From Planktomarina temperata RCA23 (GTDB taxonomy: Bacteria; Pseudomonadota; Alphaproteobacteria; Rhodobacterales; Rhodobacteraceae), in assembly GCF_000738435.1 (NCBI RefSeq), contig NZ_CP003984.1:930001-994000 (forward strand): a stretch of 64,000 bases of DNA, given 5' to 3'. Made by a program: the position numbers and the translations under genes. Shown piece by piece: positions 37,816-48,924 of the stretch; position 1 is the stretch's first letter, and each line of letters starts with the position of its first letter. Under the pieces are notes generated by a model. It had not been told where the DNA came from, did not search any database, and saw nothing but the letters and a program-made list of their open reading frames with translations.

Positions 37816-38589
37816 CTAAGGCCAGCTGAACACGTCCTGTTCATAGCGCACATGTTCAAGATAGAGCCCATCGGGCGGGCAAACCGGCCCGCAGGCGGCG
37901 CGGTCGCAGGCCGCCAATGCCTCCGCCACCCGCTCGGGCGGCCAAGCCCCGGCGCCGACCCGTTCAAGCGTGCCAACCAGGCTGCGCACTTGATTGTGCA
38001 GAAAGCTGCGAGCTTTGACGTGAAAGCGAATCTCTTGGCCCCCGTGGTAGTCATGGGTGGTGATATCCAAGACATCCAAGGTTTTGATCGGGCTTTTCGC
38101 TTGGCACATGGTTGAGCGGAAAGTCGTGAAGTCATGGTTGCCCACAAGAAAGGCGGCGCCAGCGCGCATGGCGTCTGCATCCAGCGGGTGCCTGGATTGC
38201 CAGACCAAACCGGCATCATGGGTCACCGGGGCCGCGCGGCAGACAAGTCGAAACAGGTAGTCGCGGCCAATCGCGGAAAAGCGCGCATGCCAATCTGGAT
38301 CCACTTGCCGGCAATCGAGCACGACTATGCGATTGGGTTTCAGGTGATAATTCAGCGCGCCTTTGAGTTTTATTGGATCCCAAGCTTTGCGCATGTCGCA
38401 ATGGGCGACCTGTCCCAGCCCATGCACGCCCGTATCGGTGCGCCCGGCGGCCGCGATGCTGGGCAGATCAGGCTCAAGCTGTGCCAAAGCCTGCTCCAGT
38501 GCACTTTGCACGGTGGGCAGATCATTTTGCCGCTGCCAGCCATAGAAACCTTGGCCATGGTATTCAATTTTGAGAGCATATCGAGGCAT
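37816..38589 (-). CDS. truA: tRNA pseudouridine(38-40) synthase TruA
   Basis: Converts uridines 38-40 of the tRNA anticodon arm to pseudouridine. The 257-residue protein starts [20 protein letters not shown] and carries the catalytic aspartate in [20 protein letters not shown], then the [19 protein letters not shown] helix. The open frame runs far upstream of 38589, but this ATG gives the standard N-terminus. Confidence 0.96.
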   Translation of the reverse strand: MPRYALKIEYHGQGFYGWQRQNDLPTVQSALEQALAQLEPDLPSIAAAGRTDTGVHGLGQVAHCDMRKAWDPIKLKGALNYHLKPNRIVVLDCRQVDPDWHARFSAIGRDYLFRLVCRAAPVTHDAGLVWQSRHPLDADAMRAGAAFLVGNHDFTTFRSTMCQAKSPIKTLDVLDITTHDYHGGQEIRFHVKARSFLHNQVRSLVGTLERVGAGAWPPERVAEALAACDRAACGPVCPPDGLYLEHVRYEQDVFSWP

Positions 38590-38866
38590 GGATCTGCCAT
38601 TACCCCGTACATGCGAATTTGGCAATTGCCGCAAAGCCTGACTGGAATTGCTTCGAAAGACCTCTGCATACCCCAACCGCCACGCCAAAACACTTTGCCC
38701 GGTGGCAACACCGGGCTGCGCCTGCCTGCCCCCCCGGCAGGCGCTGCGCTCATGTCGTGTTGAGATGGCGTTATGCGGAGGTCTTTTAGATGCGCGCATG
38801 GGACAGTTTAAGCCTAGGCAAAGCGGATACAGGTTCCTATCTATGAGACAAAGACAAAGGGACCCT

Positions 38867-40279
38867 ATGGTTTTAACTTCAGTGACAGATCGCCTGGGCA
38901 ATGCTGCAGGCAGCGCAGTTGGTGCGGTCTCCGGGCGTTTCACTGATCGGGTTATCCGGCTTGGGGTGACCGGGCTCAGCCGTGCGGGAAAAACTGTGTT
39001 CATCACCTCTTTGGTGGCCAATCTGCTCAACCGAGGGCGGATGCCGCAGCTCTTGGCCGCCAGTGAGGGGCGCATTCAGGCCAGTTTTTTGCAGCCTCAG
39101 CCCGATGATACGCTGGCGCGCTTTGACTATGAGGCCAATCTCGATTCTTTACTGCGCCCCGCGCCGCAATGGCCACCAGGCACCCAAACCATCAGCCAGT
39201 TGCGCCTGTCGTTCAAACTCGCGCCGCAGGGGATGTTCGCGGCCATGGCGCCGTCAAAAACGGTGCATCTGGACATTGTGGATTATCCCGGCGAATGGCT
39301 GCTTGATTTGGGGTTATTGGATTTGACCTATGATCAGTGGTCAGAGCAAGCGTTGCAATCGGCTGAAGGACGCGCGCAGGCCAGTGAATATTGCGCCAAA
39401 CTGAACACGGTTGACGGCGCAAAACCCTTTGATGATGTCAGTGCCTCCCAATTGGCCAAAGCCTATGCGGCCTATCTCACAGCGGCGCGGCAAGCAGGGT
39501 TTTCAAATTTAACCCCGGGGCGCATGCTTTTGCCCGGTGATTTGGCCGGCTCCCCCGTGTTGACCTTTGCGCCTTTGCCCAAGAGCGCGGGCGATAAGCG
39601 GTCTTTGCGTGCGGAAATGCAGCGGCGATTTGAGGCCTATCAGGAGAAGATCGTGAAGCCGTTCTTTCGCGATCATTTTGCGAAATTGGATCGGCAAATT
39701 GTTTTGGTGGATCTGCTGAAGAGCTTGTCGGACGGCCCGGCCGCCGTCGCGGATCTTGAGCAGGCGATGACAGGCATTTTGAGGGCGTTTCGTCCAGGAA
39801 AGCGGGGATTTTTGCGCGAATTGCTGCGCGGGCGGCGCATTGACCGGATTTTATTTGCCGCCTCAAAGGCCGATCACTTGCATCACCTACAGCATGGCGC
39901 ATTGCAAGATTTGGTGGCCGCGCTCACGCAATCGGCGCGGGACACGGCGCGGTTCAAGGGAGCCTTGACCAGCTCAATCGCGATGGCGGCCCTGCGCAAT
40001 ACGGTTGAGATTGATTTGGATAGGCACGGGCAAAGCTTGCCTGCCGTAAAGGGCTTGGCGCTGGGGTCTGGTAAGACCGTGGGATTTTATCCCGGGGAGT
40101 TTCCAGCCTCGCCCGCGCGGGTTATGGCGCAAGCCCGGGCCGGCGTTTCGCAGTGGGAGGAGGGTGCGTTTCACGATCAAGCCTTTGCTCCGGCGCCATT
40201 GTCTTTGCCGCCGGGCTACGGACCGCCCCATATCCGCCTGGATCGAGCTCTGCAATTTTTGATTGGAGATGTCTTGTGA
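38867..40279 (+). CDS. YcjX-like GTPase family protein
   Basis: A P-loop protein of 470 residues related to E. coli YcjX, a stress-linked protein of unknown detailed role. The Walker A is [20 protein letters not shown], followed by [20 protein letters not shown] (Walker B/switch region) and [17 protein letters not shown], which takes the NKxD-like position. An AAAGGGA site precedes ATG 38867; ATG 38843 is an alternative. The stop overlaps the next GTG, and a YcjF-like gene follows, the pairing seen in other proteobacteria. Confidence 0.92.
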   Translation: MVLTSVTDRLGNAAGSAVGAVSGRFTDRVIRLGVTGLSRAGKTVFITSLVANLLNRGRMPQLLAASEGRIQASFLQPQPDDTLARFDYEANLDSLLRPAPQWPPGTQTISQLRLSFKLAPQGMFAAMAPSKTVHLDIVDYPGEWLLDLGLLDLTYDQWSEQALQSAEGRAQASEYCAKLNTVDGAKPFDDVSASQLAKAYAAYLTAARQAGFSNLTPGRMLLPGDLAGSPVLTFAPLPKSAGDKRSLRAEMQRRFEAYQEKIVKPFFRDHFAKLDRQIVLVDLLKSLSDGPAAVADLEQAMTGILRAFRPGKRGFLRELLRGRRIDRILFAASKADHLHHLQHGALQDLVAALTQSARDTARFKGALTSSIAMAALRNTVEIDLDRHGQSLPAVKGLALGSGKTVGFYPGEFPASPARVMAQARAGVSQWEEGAFHDQAFAPAPLSLPPGYGPPHIRLDRALQFLIGDVL

Positions 40280-40722
40280 GCCTGCATTTCACTCGGGCTG
40301 ACCTGTCTGATGCCACAGAGATCAGCGCAATTTTGGAGGAATGGTATCTGGCGAACAGCTGGATTCCTCCGGTGCATGATCCGGTGGAGCGGGCCGATTA
40401 TGGCCGTGTCTTGCTGGATCACTCTGAGGTGACGATGTTGCACTGGCGGGGGCAGTGCGTTGGATTTTTGGCTCTGGAAAGGGATATCGTGCAATCGCTT
40501 TATATTCGCTCGCAGTTTCAAAGGCGCGGGTTTGGGCGCGCGGCCATGAGCTATGCGCAATCCCAATGTGACCAGCTTCGGCTTTGGGTGTTTCAAAGTG
40601 ACCGGAGGGCGCAGGGGTTTTATCGCAGCTTGGGCTTTCAGGTGGTGGAGACCAGTGATGGGCAGGATAATGATTACAATCTGCCTGATATGATGTTGTG
40701 TTGGAGGCAGACCCATGGATGA
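40276..40722 (+). CDS. GNAT-family N-acetyltransferase
   Basis: A 148-residue acetyltransferase. The acetyl-CoA motif is QSLYIRSQFQRRGFGRAAMS, followed by RLWVFQSDRRAQGFYRSLGF, the standard motif A and B of the GNAT fold. The start is GTG at 40276, overlapping the ycjX-like TGA, and the end overlaps the ycjF-like start by 8 bp. The acceptor is unknown. Confidence 0.88.
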   Translation: MSLHFTRADLSDATEISAILEEWYLANSWIPPVHDPVERADYGRVLLDHSEVTMLHWRGQCVGFLALERDIVQSLYIRSQFQRRGFGRAAMSYAQSQCDQLRLWVFQSDRRAQGFYRSLGFQVVETSDGQDNDYNLPDMMLCWRQTHG

Positions 40723-41731
40723 GAAACGCAATGCGCCTTTGGTTGTAGAGCTGCCGGCATCAGATCAAGATGTGACGCCTGAAACCGCCCCACCCATCCC
40801 TGAGGCGGGGCTGGATGCGGGGCAGCGCTCGACCAATTTTCAGGCTACAACGCTGATGCTCGGTCGCCGCCCTGGCCGGGCGCTGCGCTGGGCTTTTGGG
40901 TTTTTCAGCGCCTTTGTGGCGATGAGTATGTGCCTGGCCATCTGGGAATTTCTGACCGGGCTGATCGTGCGCTTTCCCGCCCTGGGGTGGTTGGCCGTTG
41001 CCTTATTGGTGGGTGCCAGCGTTGCGACCTTGGTCTTGGTCGGCAAGGAAATCTCGGCCCTGCGCCGTTTGACGCGGCTTGATCAAATTCAGCAAAGGGC
41101 CAGCGTTGCGCGCGGGTCTGGGGTGCTGGCCGAGGCGCAGTTTGTCTGTGCCGAGCTTGAGGCACTCTACCGTGGCCGGGAGGAGCTGCGTTGGCAGATG
41201 GCCCGTTTTGCGGAGCAAAAACCAGACATATTTGATGGCGATGGGATGATGGAGGCGGCAGAACGCGCGCTGCTATCGCCTTTGGATCGTTTGGCCGAGC
41301 AAACGATCGAGGCCGCGGCCCGGCAGGTCACGACCCTCACCGCTTTGATGCCGCTCGCCTTGGTGGATGTGGTCGCAACTCTGGTCACCAATCTGCGCAT
41401 GATCCGCAAGATTGCTGAGATATATGGCGGCCGTTCAGGATTTTTTGGCAGTTGGCGTTTGACGCGTCTGGTCTTGGCCCATGTGATTGCAACGGGGGCT
41501 GTGGCCATTGGTGATGATCTCATTGGGTCGGTTGCGGGAGGGTCTGTTTTGGCCAAGTTTTCCAGAAAATTCGGCGAAGGTGTCATCAATGGGGCTTTGA
41601 CCGCGCGGGTGGGGGTTGCAGCCATGCAGCTGTGCCGCCCCCTTGCCTTTCAGCCGGGGGCATCCCCCAGTGTGACGGGCCTCATGAAGCGGGCACTCTT
41701 GGGCGTTTTCCTGTCGGATCGGACGCGCTGA
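40715..41731 (+). CDS. YcjF family membrane protein (TIGR01620/DUF697)
   Basis: A 338-residue inner-membrane protein related to E. coli YcjF. After a hydrophilic N-terminus come two membrane segments (about residues 65-90 and 92-112), then a soluble part and the DUF697 region with LMPLALVDVVATLVTNLRMI and IAEIYGGRSGFFGSWRLTR. It is the usual partner of YcjX. Its function is unknown. Confidence 0.9.
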   Translation: MDEKRNAPLVVELPASDQDVTPETAPPIPEAGLDAGQRSTNFQATTLMLGRRPGRALRWAFGFFSAFVAMSMCLAIWEFLTGLIVRFPALGWLAVALLVGASVATLVLVGKEISALRRLTRLDQIQQRASVARGSGVLAEAQFVCAELEALYRGREELRWQMARFAEQKPDIFDGDGMMEAAERALLSPLDRLAEQTIEAAARQVTTLTALMPLALVDVVATLVTNLRMIRKIAEIYGGRSGFFGSWRLTRLVLAHVIATGAVAIGDDLIGSVAGGSVLAKFSRKFGEGVINGALTARVGVAAMQLCRPLAFQPGASPSVTGLMKRALLGVFLSDRTR

Positions 41732-41936
41732 AGGGAATTTTCTGCCCTGCGGCAAACTCTCTGCGTCAAGCCAGTTGTGCAGCGGCACAGAGGGGCCTAT
41801 AACCGGCGCGAGATGGAACGGATATTGATCATTCTACGAATTATATCCCCGGCACTGTGACAATGCAGCTGCCGGGCCAAAGGCGTTGGAGCCCACCGCG
41901 CCGCCTTTCCCCAGTTTATTAAAGATGAGACGAGAT

Positions 41937-44843
41937 ATGTCCGAGCAAACACCTGACTACAAAGACACCCTCAATCTGCCTAAGACAGATTTCCCCATGC
42001 GTGCCGGCCTGCCAAAACGCGAACCTGAATGGCTGGCCCGTTGGGAAGAGATAGGTATCTATGACCGATTGCGCGAGAAAACAGGGCGTGAGAGCTTTAC
42101 CCTGCATGACGGGCCGCCCTATGCCAATGGCAACCTGCACATTGGTCATGCACTCAATAAGATCCTCAAAGATATGGTGGTGCGCTCGCAGCAAATGATG
42201 GGCAAAGATGCGCGCTATATCCCCGGTTGGGATTGTCACGGGCTGCCGATTGAGTGGAAAATAGAAGAGAAGTACCGCAAAAAAGGCCGAGATAAAGACG
42301 CGGTTCCTGTGGTCGAATTTCGTCAGGAATGCCGCGAATTTGCCGCCGGTTGGGTCGATATCCAGCGCGATGAATTCAAGCGACTGGGCATCACCGGCAA
42401 ATGGGAAAATCCGTATTTGACGATGGATTTTCATGCGGAACGGGTGATCGCGGCGGAATTTCAGAAATTCTTGATGAATGGCACCCTGTATCAAGGGTCA
42501 AAACCTGTGATGTGGTCGCCTGTGGAGAAAACGGCCCTGGCGGAAGCTGAGGTGGAATATCACGACAAGGAAAGCTTCACCGTTTGGGTGAAATTTCAAG
42601 TGGTTGGCACGGGTGATGCGACATTAGACAGTGCGAAAGTTGTGATATGGACCACCACGCCCTGGACCATGCCGTCGAATAAGGCGGTGGTCTATGGCGC
42701 GGGAATTTCCTACGGGCTGTATGAGGTGATCGGCCGGCCTGAGGAATGCTGGGCCCGGATCGGCGAGCGGTTTATTTTGTCAGATGCACTGGCCGAAGAT
42801 GTCTTGGGCCGTGCGCGTCTTGATCCGTCGATGTATCGCCGCCTTTGTGATATCACCTCCGAGGATTTGGCGAAGATTCAGCTGCTTCACCCGTTGCACG
42901 GTGTTGAAGGTGGCGCGGGCGAATGGGATGATATTCGCGACTTCCGCGCGGCTGATTTTGTCACCGACAGTGAAGGCACGGGATTTGTGCATTGTGCACC
43001 CTCGCACGGCATGGAAGAGTTTGAGCTCTACCGCGACTTGGGCATGTTGGAGCAGGTGATCACCTATAACGTGATGGAAGATGGGCGTTTTCGCGCGGAT
43101 CTTCCATTCTTTGGCGGCAAGGCGATCCTCAAGCCCAATGGCAAAGAGGGCAACGCCAATGGCGCGATTATTGAGAAACTGGCCGAAGTGGGTGGTTTGT
43201 TGGCGCGTGGCAAAATCAAGCACAGCTACCCGCACAGCTGGCGCTCTAAGGCGCCTGTGATCTATCGCAATACGCCGCAATGGTTTGCTGCCGTCGACAA
43301 GCCGGTCAACGATGGGCAAGACACCTATGGCAAGACCATCCGCGAGCGGGCGCTGACCTCCATTGATGAGCTTGTCACTTGGACTCCGCCGACCGGGCGC
43401 AATCGGTTGTATTCCATGATCGAAGCCCGGCCCGATTGGGTGTTGTCGCGCCAGCGCGCCTGGGGCGTGCCTTTGACGTGTTTTACCAAAAACGGCAGCC
43501 TGCCCACGGATGACGATTATCTGCTGCGCAATGAAGAGGTTAATGCCCGCGTGTTAGAGGCTTTTGAGGCCGAAGGAGCCGATGCTTGGTATAAAGAGGG
43601 CGCGAAAGAGCGCTTCTTGAGCGGGATTGTGGCACCCGAGGACTTCACGCAGGTGTTCGACATCTTGGACGTTTGGTTTGACAGCGGATCCACGCATGCT
43701 TTTGTGTTGCGCGACCGGGCAGATGGGTCTGATGATGGCTTGGCCGATCTCTATCTTGAAGGTACAGACCAACATCGAGGATGGTTTCATTCCTCAATGC
43801 TGCAATCTTGCGGCACCCAGGGCCGCGCGCCTTATCGGGGCGTGTTGACCCATGGGTTCACGCTGGATGAAAAGGGCATGAAGATGTCCAAATCCATCGG
43901 CAATACCGTTTCGCCTGAGGATGTGACCCGGCAATATGGCGCGGATATTTTGCGTCTTTGGGTGGCGCAATCCGATTATACCAGTGATCTTAGGATTGGG
44001 CCGGAGATCCTCAAAGGTGTGGCCGATAGCTATCGACGGTTGCGCAATACAATGCGGTTTATGCTGGGCTCTCTGGCGGATTTCACCCCGTCAGATCAGG
44101 TGGCGCCTGAGGCAATGCCTGAGCTGGAGCAATGGGTATTGCATCGTTTGGCGCAATTGGATGCCACCGTCCGGGAAGGCTACTCAGCCTATGACTTCCA
44201 AGGGGTTTTCCAAGCCTTGTTCCAATTTGCGACCGTGGATCTGTCATCATTCTACTTCGATATTCGCAAAGACGTGCTTTACTGCGATGGCGATACCGCA
44301 GAACGCCGGGCGGCTCGGACGGTTTTGGATATTCTCTATCACCGTTTGACGACTTGGCTGGCGCCGGTTCTGACCTTCACGATGGAAGAGGTTTGGCTGG
44401 AGCGCCACCCGGAGGAGGGCAGTTCGGTGCATTTGCAAGACATGCCGCAGACCCCATCGCGCTGGTCCAATCCGGATTTGGCTGAGAAATGGTCCAGCAT
44501 CCGCAAGGTGCGCCGTGTGGTGACCGGCGCCCTGGAAGTGCAGCGGCGTGAAAAGAACATCGGCTCCAGCCTTGAGGCCGCACCCGTGGTCTATGTATCC
44601 GCAGAGGTGGCCGAGGTGTTGAAGTCTGTGAGTTTTGCCGATTTGTGTATCACATCTGGCATTGAAATTTCGACCCAAGCCGCGCCAGAGGCTGCCTTTG
44701 TCTTAGAAGACACAGATAGGGTGGCGGTGTCCTTTGCGAAAGCCAGCGGTGAAAAATGCCAGCGGTGTTGGAAAATTTTGCCCGATGTGGGTCAACACAG
44801 TCACGCCGGTGTCTGTGGGCGCTGCGATGCGGCGTTGCGCTAG
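41937..44843 (+). CDS. ileS: Isoleucyl-tRNA synthetase
   Basis: Charges tRNA-Ile; class I synthetase of 968 residues. Landmarks in order: HIGH as [35 protein letters not shown], the editing domain, the KMSKS loop in [19 protein letters not shown], an anticodon-binding domain, and a C-terminal zinc site with cysteine pairs in CQRCWKI and [11 protein letters not shown] at 41937 or 41925. No T-box-like leader is evident. Confidence 0.97.
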   Translation: MSEQTPDYKDTLNLPKTDFPMRAGLPKREPEWLARWEEIGIYDRLREKTGRESFTLHDGPPYANGNLHIGHALNKILKDMVVRSQQMMGKDARYIPGWDCHGLPIEWKIEEKYRKKGRDKDAVPVVEFRQECREFAAGWVDIQRDEFKRLGITGKWENPYLTMDFHAERVIAAEFQKFLMNGTLYQGSKPVMWSPVEKTALAEAEVEYHDKESFTVWVKFQVVGTGDATLDSAKVVIWTTTPWTMPSNKAVVYGAGISYGLYEVIGRPEECWARIGERFILSDALAEDVLGRARLDPSMYRRLCDITSEDLAKIQLLHPLHGVEGGAGEWDDIRDFRAADFVTDSEGTGFVHCAPSHGMEEFELYRDLGMLEQVITYNVMEDGRFRADLPFFGGKAILKPNGKEGNANGAIIEKLAEVGGLLARGKIKHSYPHSWRSKAPVIYRNTPQWFAAVDKPVNDGQDTYGKTIRERALTSIDELVTWTPPTGRNRLYSMIEARPDWVLSRQRAWGVPLTCFTKNGSLPTDDDYLLRNEEVNARVLEAFEAEGADAWYKEGAKERFLSGIVAPEDFTQVFDILDVWFDSGSTHAFVLRDRADGSDDGLADLYLEGTDQHRGWFHSSMLQSCGTQGRAPYRGVLTHGFTLDEKGMKMSKSIGNTVSPEDVTRQYGADILRLWVAQSDYTSDLRIGPEILKGVADSYRRLRNTMRFMLGSLADFTPSDQVAPEAMPELEQWVLHRLAQLDATVREGYSAYDFQGVFQALFQFATVDLSSFYFDIRKDVLYCDGDTAERRAARTVLDILYHRLTTWLAPVLTFTMEEVWLERHPEEGSSVHLQDMPQTPSRWSNPDLAEKWSSIRKVRRVVTGALEVQRREKNIGSSLEAAPVVYVSAEVAEVLKSVSFADLCITSGIEISTQAAPEAAFVLEDTDRVAVSFAKASGEKCQRCWKILPDVGQHSHAGVCGRCDAALR

Positions 44844-44909
44844 GGCGAGCTGTGATTTTGTGGTGGGGCGCCCTATGCGCCCCGCTTCCCTTTATTTTGT
44901 GAGGGCGCT

Positions 44910-45746
44910 GTGACTGGGCTGGTGTTCAGCTCGGTGGTGTTTGCCGCGCTGCTGCATGCCGGCTGGAATGCTTTGGTCAAAACTGGACAAAACAAGCAAT
45001 CGGGCATGCTGCTTTTGACTTTGGCTCATGCCTTCTTTGGGCTTTGCATTCTCCCCTTTGTTTCGCTGCCGCAGGGCACGGCTTGGCTCTGGCTCATCGC
45101 CTCGGGCCTTATTCATATGTTTTACCAACTGTTCTTAGGCCTTGCTTACGAGCGTGGCGATTTAAGCCGGGTCTACCCGATTGCGCGCGGAGCTGCGCCG
45201 ATGATCGTTCTGATCGTGAGCCTGTCATTCGGCATTGACTCGCTGCGCGGGTTGGATCTGCTGGGGATATTGGTTTTGGGACTGGGGATTGTCCTGATGG
45301 CGCATGGGGTGTTCAGCTCGGGTGAGGATCGCAGGCTCATTCCGCTGGCGCTTGGGTCTGCGGCCGCGACGGCGGGCTATTCGCTGGTGGATGGGATGGG
45401 CGCGCGGGTGATGGGGGATGCGCTGGCCTATGTCTCGTGGTTACTGATTTTCTCTGCGGTGTTTTACACCCCCGCAATATTGGCGTTACGCGGTCGTTCG
45501 GTTCTTCCGCGGGGGGGTGGGCAGATGGCGCTTGGGCTTTTGGCCGGGTTTGCTTCTTTTATTGCTTACGCCCTTGTGGTTTGGGCGATGACGAAAGCGC
45601 CAATTGCCCTGGTCACCGCTTTGCGTGAAAGCTCCATTCTATTCGCGATGCTGTTGGGTTGGCTGTTCTTTCGCGACACAATGGGGCCAGCCAAAATTTT
45701 GGCCGGTCTGGTGATCGTTGCAGGGGTAATTCTTACCCGTCTCTAA
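44910..45746 (+). CDS. EamA/DMT-family transporter
   Basis: A 278-residue polytopic membrane protein with two EamA halves. It opens with a VFAALLHAGWNALVKTGQNK segment and carries ELSSILFAMLLGWLFFRDT-like sequence near the end (RESSILFAMLLGWLFFRD). The start is GTG at 44910. Its stop overlaps the convergent pcs gene by 4 bp. The substrate is unknown. Confidence 0.86.
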   Translation: MTGLVFSSVVFAALLHAGWNALVKTGQNKQSGMLLLTLAHAFFGLCILPFVSLPQGTAWLWLIASGLIHMFYQLFLGLAYERGDLSRVYPIARGAAPMIVLIVSLSFGIDSLRGLDLLGILVLGLGIVLMAHGVFSSGEDRRLIPLALGSAAATAGYSLVDGMGARVMGDALAYVSWLLIFSAVFYTPAILALRGRSVLPRGGGQMALGLLAGFASFIAYALVVWAMTKAPIALVTALRESSILFAMLLGWLFFRDTMGPAKILAGLVIVAGVILTRL

Positions 45747-46432
45747 GGTTTCGCACTCATTTGCTGAGCAATGCCGGCAAAGAGAAGATAGGCCGAACAG
45801 GCCACCAAGCCGAGATTGGCCAAATAAACCTCGGTGAAATTGCCCCAAGCGGCCCAAGCGGCGAAGCCCACCCAGGCCAAAGCAATGGGCAGGGTCAGAG
45901 GGCGCCAGCGCTCCGTGCGCACGGGGTGGACAAATTTGAGTGGCAGGAACATTGAAATGGCCAGGAGCGCCACCGCCGCAAGAATGACCCAATGGTTGGG
46001 TTCGGTGGCAAAGATGACAATCACCGCCATATTCCAAGCGCCTGGAAAGCCCTGAAAGGAATTGTCTTTTGTCTTCATACGCTGATCTGCGAAATACATC
46101 GCGCTGGCGAAAGTGATGACAATGATCGCCACCCATCCCGACCACCCAGCCAGCAAGCCGCTGGCAAAGAGGGCATAGGCAGGAATGAACACATAGGTGA
46201 GGTAATCGATGATTAAATCGAGCAGCACCCCATCGAAGAGTGGGGCATTGGTTTTGACATCATAGCGACGGGCTAAGGGACCATCGATTCCATCGACGAA
46301 AAACGCCACCACAAGCCAGACAAACATCATGTCCCATTTTTCATTGACCGCTTCCAGCATTGCCAACATGGCAAAAACAGCTCCGGTTGCAGTCAGCAAG
46401 TGAACTGCCAAGGCTTTTAATCGAATATCCAT
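45743..46432 (-). CDS. pcs: Phosphatidylcholine synthase
   Basis: Membrane enzyme of 229 residues that condenses CDP-diacylglycerol with choline to give phosphatidylcholine in one step. The CDP-alcohol phosphotransferase motif is split as VDGIDGPLARRYDV and LFDGVLLDLIIDYLTYV, whose aspartates bind metal and substrate; the LLDLIIDYLTYVFIPAYAL form is typical of Pcs. Several membrane segments follow. ATG at 46432 is preferred to the TTG at 46450. It uses free choline, which betC in the same window could release. Confidence 0.93.
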   Translation of the reverse strand: MDIRLKALAVHLLTATGAVFAMLAMLEAVNEKWDMMFVWLVVAFFVDGIDGPLARRYDVKTNAPLFDGVLLDLIIDYLTYVFIPAYALFASGLLAGWSGWVAIIVITFASAMYFADQRMKTKDNSFQGFPGAWNMAVIVIFATEPNHWVILAAVALLAISMFLPLKFVHPVRTERWRPLTLPIALAWVGFAAWAAWGNFTEVYLANLGLVACSAYLLFAGIAQQMSAKP

Positions 46433-46467
46433 GCTCCCATATAGGCGCAATTCTCAGCCGGTGGCAA

Positions 46468-47409
46468 TCAAGCTTTGGGGTGGGCGGCGTTGTAAATGTC
46501 CATCAATCGCCCGCTGTCAACCGCGGTATAGGTTTGCGTGGTCGAGAGCGAAGCATGGCCCAGCAGCTCTTGGATGGTGCGCAGGTCACCGCCGGCGCTG
46601 AGCAGATGTGTGGCAAAGGAGTGGCGCATGGCGTGGGGGGTGGCACTTGCCGGCAGACCCAATTGCATCCGAGCCATGCGCATGGATTTTTGAACCATTC
46701 CTGGCCCCAATGCCCCGCCGCGCTTTCCTCGAAAGATCGGATCCTTTGCTCTGATGTGAAAGGGGCAGAGCTCCACATACCGCGTGACAGCGGCGCGGGC
46801 CACCGGCAGGACCGGCACCAATCTTTGCTTGCCGCCTTTTCCGGTGATGCGCAGGACATCGGGCAATGGGTGATCTGCCCCGGTTAATCCGAGGGCCTCC
46901 GATATCCGCAGGCCGCAACCATAGAGCAGGGTTAATACTGCCGCATCGCGAGCGGCGATCCAATCCTCTTGGGCCTGCATCTCGACGGTTCCAATCATTT
47001 CATGAGCGGCATCTTCGGTCAAAGGACGGGGCAGTTTGCGTTCGAATTTTGGCGCGCGTGCCGATAAAACGGCGGTTGGCGCAAGCGCATGGCGCTCGGC
47101 GAGCCAACGAAAGAAGGTTTTCACCGCAGAGAGAGATCGCGCTAAACTGCGGCTGCTCACTCCGCGGCCGCGCTCATGTGCCATCCACGCGCGCATATCG
47201 CGTGTGGCGATGGCGGCCAGAGACGACAGCCCCTGCCGTCCGCCGCGATGTTGGGCCATGAAGGCGGTAAATCCAGCCACGTCGGTTGCGTAGGCGCTAA
47301 GGGTATTGTCAGCCGCAGATTTTAAAGCGCGCTCGTGAGACAGCCAATGCTCCATGGCATCGCGAATAGCCGGTGATATCAAGGTGAGGTCAGGCCTCTG
47401 TGACATCAT
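46468..47409 (-). CDS. xerC: Tyrosine recombinase XerC
   Basis: Site-specific recombinase of 313 residues that, with XerD, resolves chromosome dimers at dif. The N-terminal SAM-like domain has HERALKSAADNTLSAYATDV. The catalytic set is visible: R in YGCGLRISEALGL, HAMRHSFATHLLSAGGD and LLGHASLSTTQTYTAVD with the nucleophilic tyrosine. It lies 6 bp after the DUF484 gene on the same strand, the usual pairing. Confidence 0.95.
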   Translation of the reverse strand: MMSQRPDLTLISPAIRDAMEHWLSHERALKSAADNTLSAYATDVAGFTAFMAQHRGGRQGLSSLAAIATRDMRAWMAHERGRGVSSRSLARSLSAVKTFFRWLAERHALAPTAVLSARAPKFERKLPRPLTEDAAHEMIGTVEMQAQEDWIAARDAAVLTLLYGCGLRISEALGLTGADHPLPDVLRITGKGGKQRLVPVLPVARAAVTRYVELCPFHIRAKDPIFRGKRGGALGPGMVQKSMRMARMQLGLPASATPHAMRHSFATHLLSAGGDLRTIQELLGHASLSTTQTYTAVDSGRLMDIYNAAHPKA

Positions 47410-47415
47410 CGCCCC

Positions 47416-48135
47416 CTATGTCAGCCACCGGCGCAGGGCGCGTTCAAAGATTGTTGCAAAGAATGTCAACAAATCTGTTCCCTGGGCGGGGGAAAATTGC
47501 TCGGCATCCTTGGCGCCAAGGACCAAAAGTCCGGGCAGGGTGCCGGCGCCAAAATCCAGCTGCAAACAAGCCTCAGACCCCACAGGCCCAGTGGCTTCAG
47601 GGTAGACAAAAACATCCGGCTTCGTGACCGTGCGCAGGGTCACCTTGGCCTCTAAATTTTGGGACAGGTAATGGGAGACAAAGCCGATCGGGGCCGGTTT
47701 CACAACAGGGCCAAGCGGCGCGAGGTTGGGATCGGGACTTTGAGTCTGCGTTTCCAGAATCAAACAGGCATAGTCGATCCGCAAAATATCGACCATCTCT
47801 GCGCCAATCATGGTCAAGAACCCGCCAAAATCGGTCGGCTCCATGATTTTCAGTAAGGCGCGATGGATTTGCTGCGTGCCGGCGAGGTTGTCGTAAGCGG
47901 CCGCAATAACGGAGCGGTTAGTTTCTTCCAGCCGGCCCAATTGCGCTTCAAGCCGGTGCATGGCCACGCTGCGCAAGTCCACAATATTTTGACCCAAAGT
48001 CTCATCATGGGCCGTCAGTAATGCGCGCATCACCTCCGGGGCGTCTAGAACGATCCGTGGATTCTGGGTGATGATATCGCGCAAGATTTCTTCGGCCTGC
48101 GCTGCGGTTTGCGGTGTCATGGCTGTCCCATTCAC
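47416..48135 (-). CDS. DUF484 family protein
   Basis: A 239-residue cytoplasmic protein of the DUF484 family, often found beside xerC. The N-terminus IITQNPRIVLDAPEVMRALL is followed by a coiled helix with IVDLRSVAMHRLEAQLGRLE and a GAF-like C-terminal domain (FGAGTLPGLLVLGAKDAEQF). An ATG at 48120 is an alternative start. The role is not established. Confidence 0.9.
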   Translation of the reverse strand: MNGTAMTPQTAAQAEEILRDIITQNPRIVLDAPEVMRALLTAHDETLGQNIVDLRSVAMHRLEAQLGRLEETNRSVIAAAYDNLAGTQQIHRALLKIMEPTDFGGFLTMIGAEMVDILRIDYACLILETQTQSPDPNLAPLGPVVKPAPIGFVSHYLSQNLEAKVTLRTVTKPDVFVYPEATGPVGSEACLQLDFGAGTLPGLLVLGAKDAEQFSPAQGTDLLTFFATIFERALRRWLT

Positions 48136-48181
48136 TTATGCGATGGCGGTCCCCATTGCATGGAGACAGGCTTACCATAGG

Positions 48182-48835
48182 TTAGAGAATTTTCTGCCCT
48201 GTTTTTGCCCAATCTGACATAAATTGCTCCAAACCCTTGTCGGTCAATGGATGATTGGCCAGGGATTTGATCACATTTGGCGGCGCTGTGATCACATCTG
48301 CCCCAATCAAGGCCGATTGCGTGACATGGTTCACTGTGCGGATAGAAGCGGCCAAAATTTGTGTATCGAAACCAAAGTTGTCATAAATTTGGCGGATATC
48401 TGCGATTAAATCCATACCGTCGATGTTCACATCATCCAGGCGGCCAATGAAGGGGCTGATGAAGGTGGCTCCAGCCTTGGCGGCCAAAAGTGCTTGGTTG
48501 GCGCTGAAGCAGAGGGTGACATTCACCATTTTGCCTTCACCCGACAAGGTCTTACAGGCTTTGAGCCCGTCCCAAGTCAGCGGCAGTTTGACGGTGATGT
48601 TCGGCGCAATTTCCGCCAGCTTACGCCCTTCGGCGATCATATCTTCCGCTTTGGTCGCAACCACTTCTGCGCTAACCGGACCGGAGACCAATTCGCAAAT
48701 TTCGCGTGTAACTTCAATGATATCACGGCCAGATTTCAAGATCAGAGAGGGGTTGGTCGTCACCCCGTCGACCATGCCCAAATCGTTCAATTCGGCAATT
48801 GCGTCTATTTCAGCAGTATCAACAAAAAATTTCAT
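48182..48835 (-). CDS. fsa: Transaldolase-like / fructose-6-phosphate aldolase
   Basis: A small class I aldolase of 217 residues (transaldolase subfamily 3B). It opens [18 protein letters not shown], has the Schiff-base lysine in [17 protein letters not shown] and [19 protein letters not shown] further on. Short transaldolases of this kind act either as transaldolase in the pentose phosphate route or as fructose-6-phosphate aldolase; sequence alone does not settle it. It is divergent from priA. Confidence 0.92.
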   Translation of the reverse strand: MKFFVDTAEIDAIAELNDLGMVDGVTTNPSLILKSGRDIIEVTREICELVSGPVSAEVVATKAEDMIAEGRKLAEIAPNITVKLPLTWDGLKACKTLSGEGKMVNVTLCFSANQALLAAKAGATFISPFIGRLDDVNIDGMDLIADIRQIYDNFGFDTQILAASIRTVNHVTQSALIGADVITAPPNVIKSLANHPLTDKGLEQFMSDWAKTGQKIL

Positions 48836-48924
48836 GGCGTATGTCCTTGATAGGTTGGCCTTCGTTGGGGCAAGCTTTATCGGAGTTTTTAGGGTACTGA
48901 AAGCCCTGCTGTTAAGGAAATGCT